A DNA stretch of 64,000 nucleotides from positions 56,273 to 120,272 of the forward strand of contig CAUJCR010000013.1 of assembly GCA_963169355.1 (NCBI GenBank), read 5' to 3'. Shown piece by piece: positions 11,022 through 21,312 of this stretch. Positions within the stretch are counted from its first letter, which is position 1; each line of letters begins with the position of its first letter. Position numbers and translations under genes: made by a program. The stretch comes from Bacteroidota bacterium. GTDB lineage: Bacteria; Bacteroidota; Bacteroidia; B-17B0; Aurantibacillaceae. The notes under the pieces were generated by a model that had not been told where the DNA came from, searched no databases, and saw only the letters and a program-made list of their open reading frames with translations.

Positions 11022-11119
11022 GATAATATTACCCCTAGTTTATGCATTTATAACTTAGGTAAAGTTGCATCTAATTTTATTGATGTACGTTGTAGTTTTA
11101 TGTAAATGATTTGTAAGAT

Positions 11120-12196
11120 TTATCCATTTATTTTGGACACATTATTGCCAAAATATATACAGCCTCCAATACTATTGGCAGAAGCTAAAGTTACAGATTG
11201 TAAAGTATTAATTAGTTGATTTACTCTTAAGTAACCAAGGTAAGCAAAGATAATGGCTTCTTTAAATTCAATAATTGTTTTTTCAGGAATATGGATTTTT
11301 CCTTTATAAAGTTGTGTTAAACGCTTAATGAGATAATGATTATAAGCGCCACCGCCGGTAATTAATACAGATTGTAGGTTCTCTGAATGTAGAATTTGAG
11401 CAATTTGATGGGCTGTATATTCGGTACAAGTAGATAATTTGTCTTCTATAGAAATTGGGCTAGCCTTAAGCATTGGTGCTATTTGTTCTTCAAACAATTC
11501 GCGACCAAGCGATTGACGATGAGTTTGAATACCGAGTAATTGTTGTAATAGTTTTTCGTTAACATTGCCAGATTGAGCAATCTTTCCACCATCGTCATAC
11601 GTTAAATGAAGTTGATGACATAAAAAGTTTAACACCATATTGGCATAGCAAATATCAAATGCCGAGGTTTTCTCTTGTTTTGTATATGAGATATTAGCAA
11701 TGCCACCAATATTTAAGCAGGCTTCATGCTCGGCAAACAAATCTCTATCTCCAATTGGCACCAGTGGAGCACCCTGACCTCCCATAGCAACATCCACACT
11801 CCTAAAATCACAAATGGTGCTTATACCAGTATTAGCTGCAATGGTAGCGCCACAACCCATTTGTGTTGTAAATCCTAGTTGTGGCTGATGAAAAATGGTA
11901 TGACCATGTGAGGCTATATAATGGATTGGAATGGAGGTGTGTTGTGTGAAAGATTTTATTTCTTGAGAAATTAGTAAGCCAAATTGATGGTGTAATTTAA
12001 AATACTCCTGTGCCGATGCTTGATAAGCGCTTTGTAATTGCTCAACCCATAAATTAGAATAAGGAACTGTTTTAGCATCAATAAGATTAAATTTTATAAT
12101 ATTGTTTTCGAAATAAAACTCAACAAGTGCCAAATCTATCCCATCGAGGGAAGTTCCGCTCATTACACCAATGATATTTAATTTGGGAAAATTCAT
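11120..12196 (-). CDS. anmK: Anhydro-N-acetylmuramic acid kinase
   Basis: GVMSGTSLDGIDLALVEF and GGIANISY motifs. Confidence 0.93.
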   Translation of the reverse strand: MNFPKLNIIGVMSGTSLDGIDLALVEFYFENNIIKFNLIDAKTVPYSNLWVEQLQSAYQASAQEYFKLHHQFGLLISQEIKSFTQHTSIPIHYIASHGHTIFHQPQLGFTTQMGCGATIAANTGISTICDFRSVDVAMGGQGAPLVPIGDRDLFAEHEACLNIGGIANISYTKQEKTSAFDICYANMVLNFLCHQLHLTYDDGGKIAQSGNVNEKLLQQLLGIQTHRQSLGRELFEEQIAPMLKASPISIEDKLSTCTEYTAHQIAQILHSENLQSVLITGGGAYNHYLIKRLTQLYKGKIHIPEKTIIEFKEAIIFAYLGYLRVNQLINTLQSVTLASANSIGGCIYFGNNVSKING

Positions 12197-12259
12197 GACT
12201 TTAAAAATAGGTGTAAATTTTAATAGCTAAAAATTTATTTAACAAATCGACAAGATTGA

Positions 12260-12289
12260 TTTGAAAATTAGAAATAACTTATATTTTTG
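12260..12289 (+). promoter_or_regulatory. Candidate Bacteroidota-type promoter of the acyl-CoA dehydrogenase gene
   Basis: TTTG (12260) - 18 nt - TATTTTTG (12282-12289), upstream of ATG 12327. Confidence 0.45.
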
Positions 12290-12326
12290 TACGAAACAAA
12301 GATTAACCACTTAATTATTAAATTAT

Positions 12327-13469
12327 ATGCAATTCCAATTAACCGAAGAACAATTAATGATTCAGGCAGCTGCTAGAGATTTTGCTCAAAACGATTGTAA
12401 GCCAGGTGTAATAGAAAGAGATGAACATCAAAAATTTCCAGCTGAGCAAGTTAAGAAACTTGGCGAGTTAGGATTTTTAGGAATGATGGTTGATCCAAAA
12501 TATGGTGGTGCTGGATTAGACGCTATTTCATACGTTTTAGCTATGGAAGAAATATCTAAGGTAGATGCATCATGTAGTGTGGTGATGAGCGTTAATAACT
12601 CTTTAGTTTGTTGGGGATTAGAGCATTATGGAACTGAAGAACAAAAACAAAAATATTTAGTGCCTTTGGCAAAAGGCGAGGTGATTGGGGCTTTTTGTTT
12701 ATCTGAGCCAGAGGCTGGAAGCGATGCAACGTCTCAAAGAACCACAGGTATTGATAAAGGCGACCATTATTTAGTAAATGGAACTAAAAACTGGATAACA
12801 AATGGTGGAACAGCTTCAATATATTTGGTAATGGTACAAACCAATGCAGAACTAGGTCATCGTGGGATTAACTGTTTGATTATTGAAAAAGGAATGCCAG
12901 GTTTTGTTGTAGGGCCTAAAGAAAATAAAATGGGTATTAGAGGTAGCGATACGCACTCTTTAATGTTTACAGATGTAAAAGTGCCAAAAGCAAATCGCAT
13001 AGGTGAAGAAGGATTTGGATTTAAGTTTGCTATGAAAACTTTAGGTGGTGGACGAATTGGTATTGCTTCTCAAGCCTTAGGTATTGCAAGCGGAGCCTAC
13101 GAATTAGCTTTAGCCTACTCAAAAGAGCGTAAAGCATTTGGTAAATTAATTTCACAACACCAAGCTATTCAATTTAAGTTAGCAGATATGGCTACTCGTA
13201 TAGAGGCAGCTCGTTTATTAATTTATCGTGCAGCATGGTTAAAAGACCAAGGTTTACCTTGCGAAAAAGAAAGCGCACAGGCTAAAGTATTTGCATCTGA
13301 AACTGCAATGTGGGTAACAACTGAGGCTGTTCAAATACATGGTGGATATGGTTATGTAAAAGAATACCATGTAGAACGATTAATGCGTGATGCGAAGATT
13401 ACTCAAATTTATGAGGGTACAAGTGAGGTTCAGCGTATTGTGGTTTCTAGAGCTTTATTGGCTGATTAA
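12327..13469 (+). CDS. Acyl-CoA dehydrogenase
   Basis: AFCLSEPEAGSDA, ERKAFGKLISQHQAIQFKLADM, QIYEGTSEVQRIVVSR. Confidence 0.95.
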   Translation: MQFQLTEEQLMIQAAARDFAQNDCKPGVIERDEHQKFPAEQVKKLGELGFLGMMVDPKYGGAGLDAISYVLAMEEISKVDASCSVVMSVNNSLVCWGLEHYGTEEQKQKYLVPLAKGEVIGAFCLSEPEAGSDATSQRTTGIDKGDHYLVNGTKNWITNGGTASIYLVMVQTNAELGHRGINCLIIEKGMPGFVVGPKENKMGIRGSDTHSLMFTDVKVPKANRIGEEGFGFKFAMKTLGGGRIGIASQALGIASGAYELALAYSKERKAFGKLISQHQAIQFKLADMATRIEAARLLIYRAAWLKDQGLPCEKESAQAKVFASETAMWVTTEAVQIHGGYGYVKEYHVERLMRDAKITQIYEGTSEVQRIVVSRALLAD

Positions 13470-13490
13470 GAATAAAATTAAATAAGTAAA

Positions 13491-13518
13491 AAAACCTCAG
13501 GATAACTGAGGTTTTTTT
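13491..13518. terminator. Bidirectional intrinsic terminator between convergent acyl-CoA dehydrogenase and era genes
   Basis: AAAACCTCAG-GATAA-CTGAGGTTTT followed by T-tract. Confidence 0.85.
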
Positions 13519-14456
13519 TATGATTGGTAACCAAAATTTTTAAGATTAGAATCGCTATTACGCCAGTCTTTTGAGACTTTAACAAAGAGTTCTAAGAATA
13601 TTTTTTTACCAAAAAATTTCTCTGCTTCCAATCTAGCCATTGTTCCTACTTTTTTAAGTGATTCGCCTTTATGCCCAATTATAATTGCTTTTTGGCTTTC
13701 TCTTTCTGCAATAATATCTGCTTGAATACGAATAAGATTTTCTTCTTCTTTAAACGAATTAATAACCACCTCTACACTATATGGTATTTCTTGGCTATAA
13801 CGTAGTAATATTTTCTCACGGATAATTTCAGACACGAAGAACTTCTCTGGTTTATCGGTTAAAGTATCTTTGTCGTAAAAAGCTTCACCAATTGGAAGTA
13901 GTTGTGTGATACGTTTTAAAACATGGTCAAGGTTAAAATTTTTTAAAGCGGAAATAGGAATTATCTCTGCATTTGGAAGTTTTATTTTCCATTCTTCTAC
14001 TTTTTTTTCTAAAATTTCTTGGCTAGCAAGATCTATTTTATTTAAGAGTAAAAGAACTGGCACTTGAGTCTTCTTTAATTTTTCGATATACTTCTCGTCA
14101 AGTGCAATATCTTCATATATATCTACAATCAATAAAAAAACATCAGAGTCTTGAAATGTTGAAATAACAAATTCCATCATCTTTTCCTGAAGCTTGTAAC
14201 TTGGTTTTAAGATTCCAGGTGTATCAGAAAAAATAATTTGATAATCATCTCCATTTACAATACCCATAATACGGTGGCGTGTGGTTTGTGCTTTTGATGT
14301 GATGATACTAAGACGTTCGCCTACCAAGGCATTTAATAAGGTTGATTTACCAACATTAGGACAACCTATGATGCTTACAAAGCCTGATTTATGTGGAGTA
14401 TGTAAAATAGTTGAAGTTTTTATTTGTTTACAAAGAAACAAATTATATCTTTGCAC
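13518..14456 (-). CDS. era: GTPase Era (start codon uncertain)
   Basis: GFVSIIGCPNVGKSTLLNALVGERLSI, SDTPG, NKID, C-terminal KH domain GHKGESLKKVGTMAR. Confidence 0.93.
   Translation of the reverse strand: MQRYNLFLCKQIKTSTILHTPHKSGFVSIIGCPNVGKSTLLNALVGERLSIITSKAQTTRHRIMGIVNGDDYQIIFSDTPGILKPSYKLQEKMMEFVISTFQDSDVFLLIVDIYEDIALDEKYIEKLKKTQVPVLLLLNKIDLASQEILEKKVEEWKIKLPNAEIIPISALKNFNLDHVLKRITQLLPIGEAFYDKDTLTDKPEKFFVSEIIREKILLRYSQEIPYSVEVVINSFKEEENLIRIQADIIAERESQKAIIIGHKGESLKKVGTMARLEAEKFFGKKIFLELFVKVSKDWRNSDSNLKNFGYQS
14423..14453 (+). promoter_or_regulatory. Canonical Bacteroidota promoter for the initiator tRNA gene
   Basis: TTTG (14423-14426) - 19 nt - TATCTTTG (14446-14453), ~50 bp upstream of the tRNA; overlaps the annotated 5' end of era. 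Confidence 0.65.
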
Positions 14457-14500
14457 CGCAATAAATTAATAAAGTTTTATAACTCATTAAATATAGATAT

Positions 14501-14572
<72 letters not shown>

Positions 14573-14577
14573 CTAAG

Positions 14578-14608
14578 AAAAAACCTTGAATACTCAAGGT
14601 TTTTTTTA
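14578..14608 (+). terminator. Intrinsic terminator after tRNA
   Basis: AAACCTTGA-ATAC-TCAAGGTTT followed by T-tract. Confidence 0.85.
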
Positions 14609-14623
14609 TGGAGTTAGTTAAGG

Positions 14624-14842
14624 CTATAGATAAGGTTCAATTTTAAAACCTTTATTAGTAATCAACTTCATAATCTCACTACTATCAATACCTTCTGCAC
14701 AAATGGTTAAGAGTTTGTCTGTGTGTGCAGTATCCACATTCCAAGTAATTATTCCTTTTGTATTATCTAAATCTGTTTTTACTTTAGATACACAACCACC
14801 ACAATTGAGATTCGTTTTAAATTTATACTCTGTTTGTTCCAT
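14624..14842 (-). CDS. Small heavy-metal-associated (HMA) domain protein
   Basis: NLNCGGCVSKVKTDLDN: CxxC in HMA fold context, 72 aa. Confidence 0.75.
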   Translation of the reverse strand: MEQTEYKFKTNLNCGGCVSKVKTDLDNTKGIITWNVDTAHTDKLLTICAEGIDSSEIMKLITNKGFKIEPYL

Positions 14843-15005
14843 AATTTAATTGATAAAATGTCTAGCAAATATCGGTATTAAATAATAAGATTACTTTGTA
14901 TTATTATAGAAATGATTTGTGTTTTTTACGGATTTAATTTCTAGTCTAAAATCTCATTAAGGATAATTTAATTATCTTTAGTGATTATAAATTTTAATTT
15001 AGGTT

Positions 15006-15329
15006 ATGTGGAAAATAGAGCCCCCTACATCGGGTTATTATGCGGTCATATTCTCGTCTAAAAAATCAGACACGCTTGATGGTTATAAGGAAATGGATGA
15101 AATTACAATGCAATTAGCACAGGAGCAAGAAGGATTTTTGGGATATGAAAGTTGTAATAATGGCGCTAGTGGTATTTTTATTTCCTATTGGAAAGATATG
15201 GAGTCTATTAATCTTTGGAAAGAAAACATGACTCATATAAAAGCAAAATCTAATGCTAAACGATGGTATGAGCGTTATTTAAGCCAAATATGTATGGTTG
15301 AACATTCGCATTTATTTGAAAATAAGTAA
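15006..15329 (+). CDS. Antibiotic biosynthesis monooxygenase (ABM)-like domain protein
   Basis: YYAVIFSSKKSDTLDGYKEMDEITMQLAQEQEGFLGYES...ISYWKDMESINLWKENMTHIKAK. Confidence 0.75.
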   Translation: MWKIEPPTSGYYAVIFSSKKSDTLDGYKEMDEITMQLAQEQEGFLGYESCNNGASGIFISYWKDMESINLWKENMTHIKAKSNAKRWYERYLSQICMVEHSHLFENK

Positions 15330-15403
15330 GTTAATAGATGATTGAAATTTTATTATACTAATGACAATTTTTTATATTTATAGTTTCGTAACACAATAAT
15401 TTT

Positions 15404-17830
15404 ATGTCAAAACAAGTAAACTCTAAACAAAATCCATCATTAAACCAAGAGCAGAGTATATACGACAAGTATATTAATGGCAAAGAGTTATATTTTTTAA
15501 TGGGGCTTGTTTTACTTTCTTGTTACATTATTTTTAGCGACTTTATTCATCTAAAAAAAATCTACTTATTTAAAGATATTGGGAGTGATACAATTAATAT
15601 GTATCATCCATTATTAATTCATCTTTCGGAGTACATCAAACAAGAGGGAGTTCCTGGTTGGTCATTCTCTCAAGGAATGGGACAAAATGTGTTTCCGCTC
15701 TGGTTAGGTGATTTCTTTTCAAATTTTATCATGTTATTTGATAAAGGAACAATTCCTAAAGTTATTGTATATATGGAGTTGTTAAAGATTATTTTATGTG
15801 CATTAATATTTTTTAAATATTTACAAGAACTAAAGGTTACAGGATTTGCATCTTTAATTGGGGCTTTGTTGTATGCTTTTACAGGTTATGTAATTTTAGG
15901 TGGAACTTGGATTATTTTTTCAACAGAAGCAGTATATGTGGCTGTATTACTTTTAGGAGTAGAAAGTTGGTTAAATCGCGGTAAATGGTTTTTGTTATTA
16001 TTAGGAATAACCCTTATTGGTTTCCTGCAACCCTTTTATTTATACTCATACACCATATTCTTGATAGGATATATCATTATAAGATATAATGATATACATG
16101 AAGGTGATTGGAAGGGATTTATTATGTTTAGTTTTAAAACGATTGGAATTGCCATTGTTGGAGTTGGTATTACAGCTTATCAGTTATTACCAGACGTATT
16201 AATGTTGCTTGAAAGTCCTAGGGTAGGAGGAGAGGCAAGTTTGTCAGCTAGATTAAAAGCACAACCTATGTTTGATTTAGCAGATGATATTTTGAGATTT
16301 ACAACAACTTATAGAGCTTTTGGGAGCGATATGTTAGGTGTGGGATCCAATTTTAAAGGTTGGCAAAATTACTTAGAAGCACCATTGTTTTATTGTGGTA
16401 TTTTGGGACTTGTAACTTTTCCTCATGTGTTCTCGAGCCTGACTAGAAAACAAAAATTATTCTATGGCTTTTTAACTTTTGCCTTCGTTTTACCGATTTT
16501 GTTTCCGTTTTTTAGATACGCATTCTGGGCTTTTTCTGGAGATTATTTTAGAACATTTTCATTAATCATTATCATTTTTATTTTGTTCTACACAGTTAAA
16601 GCGATTTCCTTTATAGAGAAGAAACATGAAGTTAATAAGATAGTCTTAATAGTAACTGGATTATTTCTTTTGTTTTTATTGTACACCCCAGCTACACAAT
16701 TTAAATCAGCCATTGATACGGGGCTTCGAAGTTTTGTTACAGGATTAATCTTTGCTTATAGTGGCTTCATATATATGCTATCAAGCAAAACTTCACTAAA
16801 GCAACTGGCTAAGGTTGCAATTATAGCTACATGCTTTATCGAGGTTAATTATTTTTCAAGTATATCAATTAATAAACGTGTAGCTATGTTTAATAGTGAA
16901 TTAACTTCAAAAGTAGGTTATAATGATTATACTATTGATGCCGTAAATTATTTAAAGGGCATAGATAAATCTTTCTACCGTATCAATAAAGATTATTTAT
17001 CAGGACTGGCAATACATGGAAGTATTAATGATGCAAAAGCTCAAGGGTTTTATGGAACGCCATCTTATCATTCATTTAATCAAAAAAATTATATTAAGTT
17101 CTTAGGTGACTTAAATGTTATAGATCCTAAGGACGAAAATGCAACACGATGGGCTAAAGGGTTGGGTGATAGACCTATCCTGTTTTCATTAGCAAGTGGT
17201 AAATATTGGTTATCGAAGAGAGTAGATGGTTCGGTAAAAAGTATGGGCTTTGATTCGATTGCTAAATTTGGTGATGTTACTGTTTACAAAAATAGATTTG
17301 CATTGCCTTTTGGGTTTACTTATGATAAAGGAATTAGTGAAGATGAATTTAAAAAAATGTCTCCAACTCAAAAAGATTTTTGTTTGTTAAGGGCTTGTGT
17401 AGTAGATAATGAAAACAAAGTAGATTTTGAGAAAATAAAATCTTTTAATATAGCAGATACTGCTGCTCCAATGACATTTGATAATTATCTAAGTTATGTA
17501 AACAATCTAAAAGTTGATGAATTTAAGATTTCTAGCTTTACAGAGAATAATATTAAAGGTTCAATTTCTGTGAATGAAACGAAAGTATTGTTTTTCTCAA
17601 TACCATTTGATGAAGGATGGCATGCAACTCTTAATGGTACTGATACAAAATTATATAGAGTAAATGCCGGATTAACTGGCTTATTGATACAAAAAGGATT
17701 GAACGAAGTTACGCTTAGCTTTGAACCTAGGTTAAAAGAAAAAGGTAAGATAATCTCAATTCTTTCTGTAATTGTTTTAATAGGATTATTTGGGGTTACA
17801 TACTTTCAAAAAAGGAAAAAGTTGGAGTAA
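15404..17830 (+). CDS. YfhO family membrane protein
   Basis: ~808 aa multi-TM protein with C-terminal PFDEGWHATLNGTDTKLYRVNAGLTGLLI and terminal TM. Confidence 0.8.
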   Translation: MSKQVNSKQNPSLNQEQSIYDKYINGKELYFLMGLVLLSCYIIFSDFIHLKKIYLFKDIGSDTINMYHPLLIHLSEYIKQEGVPGWSFSQGMGQNVFPLWLGDFFSNFIMLFDKGTIPKVIVYMELLKIILCALIFFKYLQELKVTGFASLIGALLYAFTGYVILGGTWIIFSTEAVYVAVLLLGVESWLNRGKWFLLLLGITLIGFLQPFYLYSYTIFLIGYIIIRYNDIHEGDWKGFIMFSFKTIGIAIVGVGITAYQLLPDVLMLLESPRVGGEASLSARLKAQPMFDLADDILRFTTTYRAFGSDMLGVGSNFKGWQNYLEAPLFYCGILGLVTFPHVFSSLTRKQKLFYGFLTFAFVLPILFPFFRYAFWAFSGDYFRTFSLIIIIFILFYTVKAISFIEKKHEVNKIVLIVTGLFLLFLLYTPATQFKSAIDTGLRSFVTGLIFAYSGFIYMLSSKTSLKQLAKVAIIATCFIEVNYFSSISINKRVAMFNSELTSKVGYNDYTIDAVNYLKGIDKSFYRINKDYLSGLAIHGSINDAKAQGFYGTPSYHSFNQKNYIKFLGDLNVIDPKDENATRWAKGLGDRPILFSLASGKYWLSKRVDGSVKSMGFDSIAKFGDVTVYKNRFALPFGFTYDKGISEDEFKKMSPTQKDFCLLRACVVDNENKVDFEKIKSFNIADTAAPMTFDNYLSYVNNLKVDEFKISSFTENNIKGSISVNETKVLFFSIPFDEGWHATLNGTDTKLYRVNAGLTGLLIQKGLNEVTLSFEPRLKEKGKIISILSVIVLIGLFGVTYFQKRKKLE

Positions 17831-17846
17831 CCCTATTTACATTTTC

Positions 17847-18785
17847 TTAGCTTAATTTTTGTATCTTTTCTTTATGTTTTTCTGGATGTAAGAAAAAGTA
17901 ATTAGTTTCTAAAGTGTCTTCTGTAACTATATCAAATGGTATTAGTTTACTATGATGGGAAACATAACATTTATAACCTAATTCTTTAAAGAAATGAATA
18001 ATATCATTTGGATGATAGCCAAATTTAGCTGCCCATTTTCTTAACATCTCTGTAAAAACAATTGGTTTGTATGTTTTAATAGCTTCTGAACCACCTTTGT
18101 AAACCATAAATTCAGCACCTTCTACATCACACTTAATGAAATCTAAGCGAGTAATGTTGTTTTCCGAAATAAACTTATCGATGGTACTTGTTTGACACTC
18201 CAATTTTGTCATTGCTTCATTTTCAGTAATATTAGCGGCCGATGAAGCACCAGTAATAAGCGGAGAATAATAAAATGTAAGTGTTTGAACTTTATCAGAT
18301 AAAGCCACATTATTTAAAATAATGTTTTTAGCTTGATTAAGTTCTGTATTGCGTTTTATTTGAGCAAAGGTTTCTGGTATTGGCTCAAACGAGTATATTT
18401 TTGAAGATGGTAATTTCTTAGAAAGGTGATTGGAGTACCAACCAATATTAGCTCCAATATCAAATATGGTATCGCCATCAGAAACCAATTTATACAGCAT
18501 TTCAGAGTCTTCTAATTCATATTGGTCGAAGTTAAATGTATCGATAGGTGTAACGCGTTTATCAATCACATCAACGTAAAATTTAACTCCACCAGGATGT
18601 AAATTTGTTTTACGTGAAGTGAAAATTACTTTATTATCTTCAATTTCAATTTTTTCAATTTCAGTATGTTTAAGGTTTTCAGAAAAATCAAATAACACTT
18701 TATGAAATTCGTGCATTTTATTTATAAAATCTACTTTGCTAATTTCTGATTTCTTAAAACTGTCTTTTGTATCTTTAATATTCAT
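17847..18785 (-). CDS. FkbM family methyltransferase
   Basis: DTIFDIGANIGWYSNHLSKKLPSSKIYSFEPIPETF; LDFIKCDVEGAEFMVYKGG. Confidence 0.9.
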   Translation of the reverse strand: MNIKDTKDSFKKSEISKVDFINKMHEFHKVLFDFSENLKHTEIEKIEIEDNKVIFTSRKTNLHPGGVKFYVDVIDKRVTPIDTFNFDQYELEDSEMLYKLVSDGDTIFDIGANIGWYSNHLSKKLPSSKIYSFEPIPETFAQIKRNTELNQAKNIILNNVALSDKVQTLTFYYSPLITGASSAANITENEAMTKLECQTSTIDKFISENNITRLDFIKCDVEGAEFMVYKGGSEAIKTYKPIVFTEMLRKWAAKFGYHPNDIIHFFKELGYKCYVSHHSKLIPFDIVTEDTLETNYFFLHPEKHKEKIQKLS

Positions 18786-18863
18786 AGGGTTATAAAATTA
18801 AGGAAATATTAGGTTATTATTTATAATTTCAGTTATTGTTTTTATTTTATTCCGATAATAATA

Positions 18864-19508
18864 TTAGAATTCATATTCTTTTAAGTGATTTAATAATTCA
18901 AAATGATTATTAAATACGAGGTCAGCTTCATTTAAGTGCTCTTTACTTAGCGTAGTTTCTAAAGCAAAACAAGTGCAGCCCGCTTGTTTGGCTGATTGTA
19001 TGCCCAAAATAGCATTTTCAATAACTATACAATTGGTGGCGCTTACTCCTAGTTTTTCTATAGCTTTTAAATATGGCTCTGGGTGTGGTTTAGTATTTTT
19101 TACATCATCGGCTGTAACTATAGCAGTAAGTTGTTCGGCAATTTTAGGCGATAAATATTTTTGTATTCTATCTTTAGAGGCTCCTGTAACAATAGCGGTT
19201 TTAATGTGTTGATTGGTGAGTAATTCAAATATTTCATCAACGTAGTTGTAAATTTTAAAGTCATTTATCTTTTTATAAATTTCTTCTTTTGCTTCAACCA
19301 CCTCATTTTTTATGTTTGGATTTAATGCGTATTTTTCAATAAAATATTGTGCTATTTGAAATCGCCCCATACCTTCTAATTGAAAATATTCGCTGGCATC
19401 TAAATTAAATTGATAGGCATTAAAGGCTATTTGCCACGCCTTGTAATTGTCTTGCATTGTATCGCCAATTACGCCATCAAAATCGAATATAACTGCCTTG
19501 GTTGTCAT
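18864..19508 (-). CDS. HAD family phosphatase, beta-phosphoglucomutase-like
   Basis: AVIFDFDGVIGDT, TGASKDRIQK, KPHPEPYLKA, VIENAILGIQSAKQAG. Confidence 0.88.
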   Translation of the reverse strand: MTTKAVIFDFDGVIGDTMQDNYKAWQIAFNAYQFNLDASEYFQLEGMGRFQIAQYFIEKYALNPNIKNEVVEAKEEIYKKINDFKIYNYVDEIFELLTNQHIKTAIVTGASKDRIQKYLSPKIAEQLTAIVTADDVKNTKPHPEPYLKAIEKLGVSATNCIVIENAILGIQSAKQAGCTCFALETTLSKEHLNEADLVFNNHFELLNHLKEYEF

Positions 19509-20539
19509 TAAAATTTTAAAGTAATTTGTAGCTTATCCGACCATTTATTAAAATCATCAATTATAGCTTGTGATAACGGAATGCCATTTATGGTACGTTT
19601 CTCTTTTGAAATATATTCTGGCTGACCTGGAAAAAGAACATTGTCGCCATGTGTTTTTACTTGATTAATCATAGCGGTAGCCATTGTTCTAAAATTATCT
19701 TTTCCTCCAAATCGGGTGGGATCTATTGCTATTACTAACGAACCCAATTTTCGTTGCTTGTCCAAATCTTTATACATAGATGTCATATTGGGACCAAAGT
19801 TCATTCCATTTAAAGGACCGCAAAGTAAATCAATCATAAATGCTAAGGCATATCCTTTGTGTTCAGCCATTGGTTTTACTGCTACAATTTCATCGGCTAT
19901 GCCTGAGTCGTTTCCGTTCTTATCAACTCCTAAACCTAATGGCACTGATGACTTTTCGCGTTTTGCATTCATCATATAATTCCAAGGTACAATACTTGTC
20001 GCCATATCTAAGCAAACAGGTTCTTTCTCATTTTCGGTTGGAAAGGCAATAGAGATAGGATTAGTGCCAAAAAAAGGTTTGTTACCACCATGCGGAATTA
20101 CTAAAGCATCGGCATGTGTGAAGGCAATACCAACCATGCCAGCTTCGGTAATTTGCCGTGTATAAAGACCAATAGCACCACAATGTGATGAATTATGAAC
20201 ACCCACAATACCCACACCCGATTCTTTTGCAATGCCAATAGCATTTTTTGTGGCGTAAGTCATTACCACAATGCCATGTCCGTCATCACCATCAAGTTGT
20301 GCCGTGGAGGCTGCTGTTTTAGTAAGTGTAAAGTTGGGTTGATGATTAATAGTGCCATTTTCTAATCGCCCTAAATAGTGTGTAATTCTGGCAACACCAT
20401 GTGAGTCAATTCCCCATAGCGAAGTTTTAACTAATGCTTTTGTAATAATTTCTGCATCTGTTTTAGATACACCACTTTTTTGAAAAGCAGCAATACCCCA
20501 TTCTTCAATTTTTTGATAATTAATTAAAAGATCATTCAT
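19508..20539 (-). CDS. Ldh family (malate/L-lactate/ureidoglycolate dehydrogenase-like) oxidoreductase
   Basis: SLWGIDSHGVARITHYLGRLENGTI; GNKPFFGTNPISIAFPTENEKEPVCLDMATS. Confidence 0.88.
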   Translation of the reverse strand: MNDLLINYQKIEEWGIAAFQKSGVSKTDAEIITKALVKTSLWGIDSHGVARITHYLGRLENGTINHQPNFTLTKTAASTAQLDGDDGHGIVVMTYATKNAIGIAKESGVGIVGVHNSSHCGAIGLYTRQITEAGMVGIAFTHADALVIPHGGNKPFFGTNPISIAFPTENEKEPVCLDMATSIVPWNYMMNAKREKSSVPLGLGVDKNGNDSGIADEIVAVKPMAEHKGYALAFMIDLLCGPLNGMNFGPNMTSMYKDLDKQRKLGSLVIAIDPTRFGGKDNFRTMATAMINQVKTHGDNVLFPGQPEYISKEKRTINGIPLSQAIIDDFNKWSDKLQITLKF

Positions 20540-20543
20540 TGTA

Positions 20544-21311
20544 TTATTTTAAATAAGGCGCTATTTCCTGTTTGCAATCCTTAGCAAAGCTTAAAAATAA
20601 TTCCGTATCAATTCTATAGTTCAAATATTTAACACCTAAGTTGCTCCAATGCTTAATGCCTTCGGGTGTATCGGTAAACACACCAGTAACAACGCCTTTA
20701 CTTTTACAAATATTAATAATGCGTGTAATTTCGGCTGCTACATCTGGATGCCAAATTTGACCCGTAAGCCCCATTGATTGGCTTAAATCATAAGGACCTA
20801 CAAAGATGACATCAACACCTTTTACAGAGGCAATTTCTTCAATATTTTTTGCACCCTCAACACCTTCTATTTGTAAAATAATGAGTGATTTAGAATTAGC
20901 TTTAGTAATATAATTTTCTTTGGAGGTATTAGAAAAATCGGCAGCTCTTACAAAACGACATAAACCTCTTTCGCCCATAGGATGAAATTTGGCATATTCT
21001 ACAGCACGTTGCGCATCTTCTTTAGTTTTAATATGAGGAATTTGCAAACCGCCAATTCCTAAATCTAATAACCATTTTATGTGCATTTCGCTTATGCCCG
21101 GAATACGTGCTAATAATTTTATGCCTCTGTTTTCAGCAGCTAAAATTAAAGGATAAACATCATGCAGATTAACAGCTCCGCCATGTTCTAAATCTAATAC
21201 CCCAAAATCAAATCCAGCCATTGCTAGCATTTCAACTATTTCTGGCTTGGCAATGCGAACAAATGGACCTACCAAGTGTTGTTTAGATTGTAACCACGAA
21301 TTTGTTTCCAT
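20544..21311 (-). CDS. HpcH/HpaI aldolase family protein
   Basis: MLAMAGFDFGVLDLEHGGAVN; DVIFVGPYDLSQSMGLTGQ. Confidence 0.9.
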   Translation of the reverse strand: METNSWLQSKQHLVGPFVRIAKPEIVEMLAMAGFDFGVLDLEHGGAVNLHDVYPLILAAENRGIKLLARIPGISEMHIKWLLDLGIGGLQIPHIKTKEDAQRAVEYAKFHPMGERGLCRFVRAADFSNTSKENYITKANSKSLIILQIEGVEGAKNIEEIASVKGVDVIFVGPYDLSQSMGLTGQIWHPDVAAEITRIINICKSKGVVTGVFTDTPEGIKHWSNLGVKYLNYRIDTELFLSFAKDCKQEIAPYLK

Positions 21312-21312
21312 A

